In this document: piece by piece, positions 1 to 11,621 of the stretch | How positions within the stretch are numbered: the first letter of the stretch is position 1 | Layout of the letters: each line of letters opens with the position of its first letter | Source of the DNA: Owenia fusiformis | Lineage: Eukaryota; Annelida; Polychaeta; Sabellida; Oweniidae | NCBI GenBank assembly: GCA_903813345.2 | Contig: CAIIXF020000009.1 | Span: 3,348,001 to 3,412,000, forward strand | DNA: 64,000 nucleotides | Reading direction: 5' to 3' | Notes under the pieces: generated by a model | Databases searched by the model: none | What the model was told of the DNA's origin: nothing | The model's input: the letters and a program-made list of their open reading frames with translations, nothing else | Made by a program: the position numbers and the translations under genes

Positions 1-1066
1 CGCTATATCTGATTCTCTCTTTAACATGAACATGGAGAGCAAGTAAACTGGAGCGATACAAATTTGAATTCTATACAATCTCTTAGATGAGTGAAGTGTA
101 TCTGAAAAAACAAAATCATTTTTTGCAATGATTGATTTTTCTTTGGAAAAGTGATGGGTAAAGAATGAATAAATTGAACAAATGCTTGTGTTTATAAATG
201 ATATACGCTTTTAAGTAATTATATTATTAAAATTTTAATTAAAATAAAACAAAACAAAGATGTATACATTTGAAAGAACATGTGTTTCATCAATATTATG
301 ACTTTTCCAGATATTTATTCGTCAATGTTGTAAAATTCATTGGGAGTATGGGACGTCTGCATTGTTTTCAATAACTTTCAATAACTTCGTATTGGACCAG
401 AACTGGCTCAAAACAAAATTCCTTCAAAGGGCTGATTTAGCCATTGCCAAAGATGGGTTATTTTGTCCGAGAAGAAACAGCTTTTAAGTTAATTGTGCGA
501 AATTATTATTATTTCTAAATGTAAAATCTCACGCTCTGGGGTCTTCCGAAAATTAAATCTCACCCCGTGCCTAAGGTTGCCAAACGTTTTGAGGGAAGCG
601 TAACTTCACTATGACGTGTTTTTAACAAAAAAAAGGCTCTCGTGCTCACCATAGCAAATATCAATTCATTTACTGCTCATATATGTAGTTTTCAAATAGC
701 AAAGTGATTTAATGTTTCTGGTTATATGCATTTTTTGCAAAATGATATTTTGGGAAATCCTGACCGGGGGTTCGTTCGAACCCACCGAACCCCCGCTGCC
801 TATGGCTATGCCTAATTCACTAATCAGAATTGTGATAGGTGGATTGAATCATGAGAAATTGAAAGCCCGATTGAATTAATGTCCATAACTATCTGTGACT
901 CACCTCTATTCTTACGACAAAGGTGATATATTTGCCTAGTGAAGAAATAGAAAATAAACATCTCTAGGAAAAGCTTGTTTGTTAACTTCACGTTTTACGA
1001 GTGTTCTATATTAAATGTCAATGACGGTAAATGATGTTTTACGACATAGTAACTCATAGCAACTAC
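1..1066. other. Gene-free flank left of the large transposon
   Basis: No open frame with convincing coding character or splice context was found. The stretch is AT-rich. At about 767-811 there is a GC-rich piece with the self-complementary core GGGTTCGTTCGAACCC, followed by CCGCTGCCTATGGCTATGCC. It resembles the edge of the G-rich 'GGCGTAGCCAGC' dispersed repeat seen elsewhere in the window. The last 8 bases before the transposon belong to its target-site duplication. Confidence 0.6.
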
Positions 1067-1074
1067 ATGTATGA

Positions 1075-1172
1075 CAAGGAGGATTGGCTCCCAGAGTGCA
1101 CCACCGATATTCTGTCCCATATATGGTAGCGTGACCTTTGACCTTGTTGACACGTGACAGGTTTCAAAATGG
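1075..1172 (+). repeat. Left terminal inverted repeat of the 13.27-kb transposon
   Basis: It matches the reverse complement of 14253-14341 from CAAGGAGGATTGGCTCCC through TTTCAAAATGGC. The differences are one substitution (GTGC against ATGC), one 1-base gap and one insertion of about 11 bases in the left copy that contains an E-box, CACGTG. It contains TGACCTTTGACCT (1132-1144), which is a perfect DR1 nuclear-receptor half-site pair on the other strand. It ends with an ATG (1169-1171) that opens a 15-codon frame, possibly a short first exon of the transposase gene (GTAAAC donor-like site after TTTTCA). Confidence 0.9.
1132..1144 (-). promoter_or_regulatory. DR1-type nuclear receptor site in left TIR
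   Basis: On - it reads AGGTCAAAGGTCA, two AGGTCA half-sites one base apart, the DR1 consensus bound by RXR/HNF4/COUP-TF-type receptors. The same 13 bases occur in the right TIR at 14271-14283. A role in transcription of the two terminal genes is inference from its position 25-30 bp before the ATG at each end. Confidence 0.5.
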
Positions 1173-1940
1173 CGGATTTCACGAAAGTTAAATTTTTAGA
1201 ATTTTCAGTAAACTAGCAATTCATTGTCAATTGAAGAGTCTTTGGTATGTATTTTGTATTGCCTTACATTCCAACAACAGTATTTTACTTTTTGAATAGC
1301 TTCTAAGTTCTATATAATATCACATTCTATGTTTAGTACAAACAAATAAAAATCTAGAATATTTGGCATTTGCATTTTCTCCTTGTCAAAATCTGTACAA
1401 TGTATAGTTTATTCTAGGCCCACAGAGGCATGTAGCAATATATATATATGTATATATATGATTGTCAGAGTCTCTATACTGTATACTATAGTTATTTCTA
1501 CTAACTGTTTTTTTACTCAAACCAGATCCATATCCCCTAAAATTTGTTTATTTTACATTTTGTTTACTCTCAGCCACTGATACCATGTTTACCTTATGAA
1601 AAGGCCTGTGAAAAAGACACAATTGTTTTATGTCCCCTATTTTCCCCTTTTAGTCAGAAGAAAAATGCTGAAGATGCCTGAGTCTTTTCTCATACAGTAC
1701 ATGTAGGGTAGTTGCTCCAAGTCTGGCTGCCACTGACTTAAACACAGAGCCCCAATGAAAAAACACCAGATGTAAGAGCTTTGTCCACTTATGTTTATAA
1801 AACCAATAAATTTGTACATCTTATAAATCCACTTCAAAATATCATTATTGAAATACAGAAAGGTGTAAATTTTAAAGAAATCAAATCATTACATGTATTT
1901 TATTAAATGTGTTATTTCTGAACATAAAACCGCATTGTAA

Positions 1941-3113
1941 ATGTATGTACATATTAAACAAATACTGGATGACCATGAGGTGGATATGCCAGAATACCTA
2001 TCTGAGGAAAAAAATACTAGGCGAGGCAATGTCATGTCATTTAAATCATCCTTTTCAGTTGAAAAAAGGCCACGTGTCCCAGGGGATACACCTCCCCCAA
2101 AGAGGCTAGTAATAACACCCAAGAAGTCAACAAGACCGCAAGTGGTAGTTACCCCAAGAAAGACCCCCTTAAAATTAAAGAGAGCGTTATTTTCCCCAAC
2201 AAAAGTACCTGTTCAGGTAAGGTGACTTATTTTATCCAGGCCAGAGAGTTGTGCATTAAGAGAAAAAATTGCAAGGATAATTACAATTGACCAATTTGTA
2301 AAGATAACCTTATTACAGTTGAGTTCCAATATATTTTTTACCATCTCAAATATATAGTTCACCATAGGCTCATGCATTATATATAATCTATGTTTTCATT
2401 CATTTTGATTAAATTTGAATAATTTTACTCTAGGTGATACAAAGTTCTACAAAGACTGTGCAAAAGACACCATTCTCAATTTGGCAAGAGAGGGAGACCA
2501 CTGCTCTTGTTGACTTCATAACGAGGTACACTTTGTCAGTATAATAATTCATAGAGTTGAGTCAAGAGTAATAATTTGCACATTTATTTCAAAATAGGCT
2601 GCAATTTGCATTTGTATTTACCTACAGTACATGTCACTCTCTGTAATCACTTCAAGCTGAAGTTTTTGAAATTTATTTTTTACATTTGTTAATTAGGATC
2701 CATAAACCAAATGAAAAACCAGGTGTTAGTCCTTGGCCGAACTACTCTAATAAAAATGCCTTCTGGGACAAAGCTGCAAGCTTTGTGTCTCTCAAGACTG
2801 GTTTGAAAAGGCGAACAGGTAACATGATCATTTTTATTTTACATTGTTTAAATTGACTGCACACCAATGATGCCAATACCCTTCATGATACCTGGCTGGT
2901 CCAAATGAGTGCATGTTTTGCTGAATATAAACAGGCAATACTGTAAGCGTTTGGTCCAAAATAATATGACAACATCATGTCTTAGGGTTCATATCTCCAC
3001 TCTTTGTCTATATTCATATAAAGTTAATAACAAGTAATGTTACCGGGTTAAAGAACATTATGTAAGTAAAACTATTTTGAGAAAAGCTACTTGCTTGTCT
3101 ACTTGCCTGCCAA

Positions 3114-3197
<84 letters not shown>

Positions 3198-3485
3198 CCA
3201 GACCATTTAACCATGCAAACAAAACATCATATATTTTCAGGAGTTAGTGTATGCTCTAAAGTACACAGGGATATTAAATTTAAATTCTTAACGTTCCAAG
3301 AGGCTAAGGAGAGGCATGGACTGTCGGATGACATTCAACATTCTGTTGACATTGACAATCTTAATTCAAAGGAAAAGATTGAACTTTCAAGGAAGTTAAT
3401 CAATTCAATGCCAGCTGGTAAATTGGAAGAGGTTGAAGATTATTTAGATGAACAATTCCACAATATATCTGGGGATTTGTTCTAA
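1941..3485 (+). CDS. SANT/Myb-like DNA-binding part of the transposon's transposase gene (4 exons)
   Basis: Exons are 1941-2216, 2434-2525, 2697-2818 and 3241-3485, with consensus GT-AG borders and matching phases (0, 2, 1), giving 244 codons and a TAA at 3483. The ATG at 1941 follows an in-frame TAA; an upstream exon starting in the TIR (1169) is possible. Residues 1-92 are basic and Pro/Lys-rich (PPPKRL, VTPRKTP), typical of a nuclear tail. Residues ~105-160 read W-x-E-R-E-T-T-A-L-V-D-F-I, then FWDKAASFV, the spacing of a SANT/Myb/MADF-like trihelical DNA-binding domain. The C-terminus is a charged helix (SKEKIELSRKL to VEDYLDEQF). The next coding segment continues at once in the +1 frame. 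I therefore think this is the N-terminal part of one transposase, cut off by a one-base frameshift, and not a separate protein. Most likely role: TIR recognition. Confidence 0.7.
3105..3199 (+). repeat. (TGCC)n microsatellite next to a splice acceptor
   Basis: An almost perfect run of about 22 tetranucleotide units (CCTG/TGCC) fills the end of the third intron of the transposase gene and stops 40 bases before its acceptor (TTTTCAG at 3234-3240). Long frames read across it on - (poly AGRQ) are repeat artefacts. Confidence 0.95.
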
Positions 3486-3486
3486 T

Positions 3487-6400
3487 CCAAGAACTTTTAT
3501 ATCAACTTCATTAAAAGCAATGGAACGGCTTCAAAGAGAAGAGAGGCCCAATACTCTCCTTAAGATGGCAAACATAGTAACTAAATATAAAATAAGTTTT
3601 GAGAGAATGCCTTGGGGTCTTATACAATACCAGATAGACTTCTTCTTCTGCTCCAATATTAACCAGGTGGGGGACCAGGTTATCTTTCAATGTGCTCAAA
3701 TGTCCTTATTATCAAAATCCTCATAATATTTAGCCTAACATTCAACCAAGTCTAACCTTTTCCTTTTTATAATATTGCTTGCTGAGATAATATAGTAATA
3801 CCTCAAAATGCATCTGGGATTGGCTAGAAGTGTTTGGATAAGCAGGTATATAAATATATAAATTTAGGTATATGTCTATGGGAGATAACAAGTTTTTGAT
3901 TGGGAAATAATGTAAACATTGAGAGGTGCTCTCTTTAAAGAGGCTCCATTTCAAGAGGTGTTGCGATATATAGGTTTAACTGTAGTTTATTCATAAATAT
4001 AAAAATATATTTATTCAATGATCTAACTTTGAATTATTTATATATTCAAGCAGGTTTTTGATCAAGACATATCAAATAAGACTTATGCTGTGTTTAAATT
4101 ATATGTGCCTTACTCTAACACCTGCTAATGCACAGATTACAGTACCACCAGACTTTATGCAGTGGATTGAGACACTGGATGCAGAATATCCAACCAGACT
4201 ACTCCGCCTCATAAGGGGTCCAATGTGGAGTGGCCTGAACAACAAACAAGACGTTGGAATGCCATCAAAGGTAACATTGAATTGATTGAATCACACACTT
4301 TTAAATGCCAAGAAACTGGAAGATGAAATAACATATTATGTATATACAGGTTATACAGGTAATACTCTTACATTCCTGAGAGTTTTAGGGGACATTTAAA
4401 GGAAATATGATTTATACTTAGTCTTCTACTGCAAGTTCATTGCTCATGATGAAGTTCATGATGATCAATATAAATTGTATTTAATTTAATTCATTAGTTG
4501 TTTTTGGAAAGATGTCTGATATTTAGTATTGCCTGATAATATTACCTTTGTAGGTGTTATCCGTTTATTCATCTATCTATGACATTCCTCTACTGTTGAA
4601 ATGACAAAATGAATGTTAAGTTGGAAAGTAATGTATTATATAGATGAAAACACATAAGTTGAACCTCTCTGTATAAATCAAAATTATTCTCTCTTACCAA
4701 TAACGCCTTTTTACATATATGTAGGCAAAAGTAAATATTGCATGCCCAAGCCAACGAACCATTTGTAACAGAACAAGAGAGTCTGATTTCACCACAGATC
4801 CAGAGATACAGGTATAAACTTAACTAACAATGCACCATTATTTGTTGATATGCTTTATTCCAAAATATCATGTAAAATATACAACTCATGAACTCAACAT
4901 AACCATACAATGGTATTGACTGCCAATTTGGTTACACTTTTCAAAGCATTTAGAATGGCCATTTAGTGGGAACCCGTATCAGAGTACAGTAGAACCTGTG
5001 TAATTGGAACATTCTTGGGACCACAAAAAAGTGTTCCACTTGGGAGGTGTTCCACTTAAAGATGTTCATTCATATTGAGTAGATAGGCCATGGGACTTTA
5101 AGAACACTATTCCACTTGTGAGGTGTTCCACTTACAGAGCTGTTCCACTTAGCAGGTTCTACTGTACATCATTTGGTTACAATACTCTCAAAATGAGTTT
5201 ATATCCATGCAATAATTGAAATCATTAAGAAATGAAACATCATGAAATATCTCTTTTTATTACGGAAGGTTGAAGCCTTAACAAAGCTTAAAAAGGGCAG
5301 ATATTGGATTAAGGTGGATGGCACTGATGTCAAACCTGCCTTGCAAGAATCAGTCGCTGGAGAGTGGAATGGGGATGTGGACTTACGAGATGGGACTCTG
5401 GGAATCCTAAAACGTGAGCGAGATGAAAGGGTATGGGCAATCAACATCCTTTGCCACACCCAACATCCGGATGGTGATGTGATTCTTAGTGAGATAGTCA
5501 GATTCAGAGAAGACAGGATATTCTTGACAGAAAGTCACGCCAACTTAAGCAGATCTTATATAGCAGCTCTTGGCAAAGAGACTGCCGAGCGCAAGCTCCG
5601 GGAACTAGCATGGAGTACCGTGGAGTGCAGTCAGTTGGTAACAAGTCTGGACATGTTAGCAGCACTTCTGGAGCACTGCCTTCGCATGGTCCAGGAAAGA
5701 GATCCTAACTTTCCACCTGCATGCTTCCAACTGGAACGTCTGGAGGATGACTGGAAGTCATACATAACAAAGGTAACCAACAATCATGCTTGGCTTTCAG
5801 AAATGATTTTGTGGTGATGACATAATGTGGTGGTGACATGTTGTCAAATTTTTGTGGTTGGTGTTCGGCGGTTGCTGTTTATGGCAATCAGCGGTTAGTT
5901 ATTGGCCAAAACCCGAATGGATTAAAATGATTTATAAGTTGCACAGGCAATTTTAGCAAATTGATATATACTTTAATAAACATTTATACTGTAAATTCAT
6001 TCTAAATGCTCTCTGTATAATTGTTTGGATAGTACAAATCAGGCAGTACAAATCTAGATATTCATGCCAGTTGGTGCTATTGCCCCCCACCCTCAAACTG
6101 AGAGTAGCTCTTGTAAATTTGAAATATGCATCAATTTCTAGCTTTTCAAGAAAAAGCGTACAATGGCAGATCATGTTATGGTATTTATGGTATCTGAAGA
6201 GACAAGGCTCACTAAACCATACAGTATTCCAGTCCAATACATCCCCTACCACACCATACGGGATCAACAACTCCGATGTCTGGTCAACAAGGTGAAAGCA
6301 GCAATGATGGCTGTACAGGCAAAGCCTATAGGTACACATATTAGTGAAATGTATAAGAATGTGAAGATATCAAATATAAACTCTGCCAAACTAATAATTG

Positions 6401-9400
6401 TAGGTCGTGCAAAATTATATTTATCAAGCCCTTTGTTCCAATTTGATATTAAATGAATGCTGATATATCAATTGAAATGTTCCAAAGATACAAAAGCATG
6501 AATATGTAAATCTGATTATTTATACATTTGATATTTCAATGAGTTATATACTTGTTTATTCAATAAAAGTATAGTCTAGTAAAACTCTCCTTATTGGAAT
6601 ACCTATGGAAACAGCTAAATGTGTTCGGATTGGGAGGTGTTTACATTTTAACTTTTTTGCATTAGCAAGATTTGAAGAAATGTGAACTCATTACCCATCA
6701 AAGTTAATAGCTCAATTGACCACAAACTGTGTCATATCACTGTTCAATTGATAGATGTTCACATTTCATAGGGTAGTCAGTGTGAGAAAAAATTGGTGGA
6801 TTAAAAGATGTTCTAAATGCAGGTTTCACTGTCTTGATTATATTTTTGGCACATTTAAGGAACTGTAACAGATGGCGAGTTCCATACATTGAGGACCAAA
6901 GGGAATAAGGAAGCTCTTCACCTGTATGAACTTATTGTTCAGAGTAGAGACTTCGTAAGACACATGAAGAAGGACACTCTCCTGAACATGCTACTACCAA
7001 CAAGTAAATAATTATTAATTTAAAGGGACAACAAGGACTTTAGAGAGAATATTAGAAAATCAGGGCAACATTTGGCTTAACTTCTTCTCTTACATACATT
7101 TTTTCTTAAAATGTATGGAACTATCAGTTTCCGCCTAAAGAAGTGTAAATTCAGTTCAAAGCTTCTATAAAGGGAGTCCAAATTGAACTTTTAAGATCCA
7201 TCACGTTTTAAGAGGAATATCAACTTTGTAGATAATAAAAATATATATTAGTCTTGATAATTATCCAAACTTAAATATATTTTGATACTGGACCATGATC
7301 GTTGAATCTCTGCACATAATGTTGCACCTTTAAACACAATCATGTGTATGTTTCATTTGACATGCTATCATATGATAACATTAAATAACATACCAAAACT
7401 TTCATTATTATAGGGATTGCTGAGGGTCAATATGTAGTTAATCCTCCAACATTTGTACCAGCAGAAGTGGTCATAAGGATCCACATGAGCATCTTACAAG
7501 GAGCTCCCATTGAACAAGCTTTGGCCATGGAGAGGCAACGACAAGTTCCTGATGGTTACAACCCTTATCCATACAAAAAAAATCTAATCCCGGAGTCAAT
7601 GACTGATACTCTTAGAAGTATTGTGGCCACACTCAGATTTCGTGAGATGGTTTCAACATTCTAGCAGGAGGGGAGAGACTTTTCTTCTCATGTTTATGTT
7701 CCAGAGGTAATTATACAGCAAGAATTTGGGATTATGAACGAAAATATAAGCATAATGGGAAAAATCTTTGTATCATAAATAAGAGTTGAGGTATTTATTT
7801 GGTTTGCTCACTTTCGATAAATGATATGATTTTTGCTGATGACTTCTCCTATATCATCTGAAGTGATATTTTGAACTGTAAGACTATCACTGCACAAAAC
7901 ATTTAACACAAATCACTGGAATGGTCACAACCCATGTTTCAATAAGGATGAAATGTATATCATTAACTTAACAGGTAGATGAAATTACTGGGGACGTTTT
8001 CCACGAAAGGGGTGACCACAACCACATCCTCAAAAGGATTGCTACATCTACAAGAGAGATGAAATGCCAGCAACTTCACCCTGAGGGTTTTGATGAAGCT
8101 CTCAATGACCCTACAACAGGTAATTAGGGTTTGAACTACAGTAAGGCCTGGTTCAATGGTCATTGAAACGGCTGAGTTGATTTTTTCTCTTGGTATAAGA
8201 AAATAATATGGCAACATTGTGAAGTGTGTGTAATTCATACATATGGTATTCTCTGGTTTACTGATGTTCACTTGCTAAAAGTTTGATAGTTTCATTAAAC
8301 ATTCACAATGTACAGTTGTAGACTGCTCTCCATGGGCAACTGTAAAGATTGCTACTTATGTCAATTGTTGAACAATCATTTCAAAAATCATTTCATTTGC
8401 AACACTTGGTAAAATATTGTATGTTGTAGTCAACAGTCAATATTGTTGACTTTAATTGGAATGTTATTAAATTTATTCATTTTATTTACTTTTTGAGGTA
8501 CTGTTAAGATTTTTTTTATTTGATTGTAACTTTATAAATTGAATGAATCATCTAAACATATTTCTATGCTCTGTCAAAAGAATACTTTATGGTGATTAGC
8601 AATGTGTGAATAAAACTTCCTTTGTGTACATAGACATCATATAGCTGTAATTGGTTGATTAATTGTAAGATATGTATGTACCCTAAAGGTCTCACACATG
8701 CTGCATTGGTTGGCCTACGCAAACAATCTGTGCTAGATGCAGAGCGCCTATTGTCACACCGTATGGCAAGGTTCATGGAGGTAGATAACTTTCATCATAT
8801 ACTTGGTTTCGCTTCATTGTTCCCATTCAATACAAATATCAATAATAAGAAGGAACACTTTCATTTATCAATCATGAACCATATTGATATGTTTAATATT
8901 ATTTATTGAATATGTTGTTATGAAAAAAGTATTTCACCTATCGCATCCATTCACAAAAATTACTTTTATGTTTATTTTAGACTCTTTTTATTCTCTGAAT
9001 TATAATGTTGCATAACAAGACTGTCAATAGGCTTACAAAAAAGAGCAAAATTAATATGAAACCTTAACATACTGCACTGGCTATAATCATTGGCATAACC
9101 ATTATTACCATGGTTACCAGGCAAATCATCAGTACTTAGATGCTATAGCAACGTGGCACGAGTGCAGTGATGGGCGAGGGCTTAGCCAGTTGGAAAGGTC
9201 CAAAGGAAACTACAATATGCTTAATTATATCCTGGATGACTGGATGCCATGGCATCGGGACACATATGATTTCAGTCTAATTGACATCAACAGGTACACA
9301 CTATAAAATATACATATGACTCAGGAGTTAGCAATTCTAGTATGTTACAAATGTTATAGTCCATGCAATTAGCCAGACATTGTGGGTTCATTAAATTCCC

Positions 9401-10708
9401 CCCATTCTAGAGATTGTGATCATATGGCAGTTTTGAGGAGTTGCTCACTATAAACCCTTATCAAGACTTAAATGTTGGTCCAATATTCAAATTATACAGT
9501 GAAACCTATGTACGTGGATCTTCTTTAGTACCTATACAAAGTGTTCCACTTAAGACATGTTTCTGAGGTGCATCGAACATAAAGTCAGTTGGTCTTTTCC
9601 ACTTTACAGGTTTTACTGTAACTAAAATATTCTAATATGTAGAAAATGAACAAAAAAGGGGTGTAAAGGGGGTTTCAAATAACATATTTTTCGTTACTCT
9701 TGCTCCATGTACTGTACTACAGTATAATATTCACTTTTCTAACTTTTTGGTTAATCTCGGATACAATAAACCATAAAATTTGATTATGTATAATATCATT
9801 CTTATATATACCTCAGCACATACAACTTGAATTAAACAAGATCAATGAAAAACTATTTAATAGTGTTACATTTTTTAATCTGGTAATTGTTTTAGTATTT
9901 GATACATTTTATATTGAGGGGTTCTTTGCATTATCCAGGCGACTACTAGACGGGTCCTTCACCTTGAAGGATTTCAAGTTCCAATGGAGGAAAGTAGTGA
10001 GGTACATATGATGAAGAAACTTGGCCAGAATGTGCATTAAATAAAATTGTGATTGTGATTACATAAATTTATTTGACACTGAAAGTCACATAGAGAAGAA
10101 TCACGCCTTTCAGTGGTAACAGAACATTTACATGTAGTTATAGAATAGAAATAAATTGAAATGTAGCAATCATCTGTAAGTTACAAATACATGCACCTAT
10201 CTCTGTTTTAATAATACGTGTACATTTCATATTGTACATGCAATTATACCAATCTGCCATGTCTTAGTGTTTATAGTATTTATTCAAGTATTTTTAGACA
10301 AACACACAAAATATAAACTAAGAAATGATGATCTGTTAATAAACAAATTACATATATGCCACTTCCACTTATTAAATATGGCAACATCTGTTTAGGGAAT
10401 TTGTACGAAGAACAGATCCTGACCTTAGATTTTATTACTGGTCCAGAAATGAGCGATACAGAGAAGAGGAACCAAATTTTGACATTCCTTGTGACCAAAT
10501 TGATGAGCATCAGTACCATGAACGACACCAAGCACCCCGTCTTCATCGCCGTATTCACAATACACGTGAAGACAGATCTATAATTGCCCCAGGAAGAGCT
10601 TTCCTTCCAGTCAGAAATCAAGTTCACCTGAGACAACGACTCTATAGACCTGTGGCTGAATTGCCACCGATACCAGAGGAGTTACAGAGAGTGCTGCCTC
10701 ATCAATAG
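3487..10708 (+). CDS. Transposase-like catalytic region, P-element/THAP9-like RNase H pattern (12 exons, broken)
   Basis: Exons: 3487-3666, 4136-4270, 4725-4811, 5269-5772, 6151-6331, 6860-7003, 7414-7706, 7975-8119, 8689-8780, 9121-9293, 9939-10001, 10396-10708 (TAG). All phases join. Together with the SANT part it would give about 1,010 residues. The first exon holds MERLQREERPN and a weak GTGGGG donor. Exon 5269-5772 has WIKVDGTDVKPAL followed by WNGDVDLRDG, with a candidate first catalytic Asp at 5317. Exon 6151-6331 begins its domain with DHVMVFMV, and VTDGEF (Asp at 6871) is a candidate second Asp. Then come GDHNHILKRI and LTHAAL...AERLLSHRMARF. This order (D-x-x, VFMV, TDG, HxLK, late helix) parallels P-element/THAP9 transposases; the assignment is inference, and hAT-like folds are the alternative. 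Lesion: in-frame TAG at 7662-7664, after which the frame stays open to the donor. A poly(A) signal AATAAA lies at 10927. Confidence 0.7.
4985..5166. mobile_element. Small MITE with ends TACAGTAGAACCTG / CAGGTTCTACTGTA
   Basis: Imperfect 14-bp terminal inverted repeats enclose about 180 bp with internal direct copies of GTTCCACTTG. It lies in an intron of the transposase gene. Related copies with the same end pattern and the same GTTCCACTT core are at 9495-9620 and, more diverged, at about 6576-6833. TA is the likely target (Tc1/mariner type). Confidence 0.7.
6576..6833. mobile_element. Diverged MITE of the CAGTAGAACC family
   Basis: Ends CTAGTAAAACTCTCC and GCAGGTTTCACTGT are degenerate inverted repeats. 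The interior has GGATTGGGAGGTGTTTACA and related words shared with the copy at 4985-5166. It lies in the transposase gene intron between 6331 and 6860. Confidence 0.45.
9495..9620. mobile_element. Short MITE of the CAGTAGAACC family
   Basis: Starts TACAGTGAAACCT and ends AGGTTTTACTGTA, with internal GTGTTCCACTTAAG as in the copy at 4985. It lies in a transposase-gene intron and is about 126 bp long. Confidence 0.65.
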
Positions 10709-11621
10709 TGCAAAAGTCCATTTAAAGATTCAGTGTCTCTTAGGTTTCTCAGTGATACCCCGTTATAACATAGGTTATTGCAAAGAATTTCTGCATTTTA
10801 ACTTGGACAGATTTTCTAAATCTTGACATACACAAGGTAAAAGCAAGGGATAGTATGGGTTTTCTCTATGGTTGAAATAAGAGTGTGATCATTTTTCTTC
10901 CAGAAAATCAGAAGCAGATAGATTAAAATAAAGAACAATAATACATTTAACATGGTTAAAAATTGCATATGAAGTCAACATGATTGAAATGGTTTATTGC
11001 TCTTGCAAGATGACAAGAGACCAATTCAATAATTATCATTATACTGTACTTACTTTTTATCAGGATTATGAATGGATCTATAAGATATACATGTCTTCAA
11101 GGTCAGATAATAGTCATAAACTAAGATAAATGTATCTGAAATTGTTTGAAATAACCTTTGTGGGGTTTGGAAAATATTTGAGTTTGTGATAGATTGTTTT
11201 AAACAGATAACAAACTCTATGCTGTACTTTTGTTAAAGGCAGAATCAGATATGTACTATAGATGCTGAAAAAATTGCAAGTTACATGGTATGATTGATCT
11301 ACCAATCCATTCCCTATGATCTCAAAAACAATATTCCCCAAGATATCTGTGATATGTTATGAATTGGTGAAATTATAAGTACTATTCTCACAAATAAAAA
11401 TGGTTACCATAATTATTGAAAAAGAATGCATTATTGTTGAAACACTTGAATCAGTTTATTGAAATAAAGTATGCACTCTGGGGATTTCAGGAAAATACAC
11501 ATGACAAGGAATGACATGACCTAAAAACATTTGAAAAGGAAACACTTTTTGTTAAACTTGCTTGCTAGATCTGATTCTCCCTTTAACAGAAGTGATACCA
11601 AATATGTTTTATTGTAATTGT
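10709..11621. other. Convergent intergenic spacer inside the large transposon
   Basis: Lies between the 3' ends of the transposase-like gene (+) and the HIRAN-like gene (-). I see a poly(A) signal AATAAA for the + gene at 10927-10932, and for the - gene AATAAA read on - at 11608-11613, 9 bases past its stop. No further gene is apparent. Confidence 0.6.

Noticed and set aside
1383-1580. 65-residue frame near the left TIR
   Set aside because: AT-rich, no family signal, no splice connection to the SANT exons; likely chance within the first intron or leader.
3014-3214. Minus-strand frame with repeated AGRQ residues
   Set aside because: It is translation of the (TGCC)n microsatellite, which is open in several frames.
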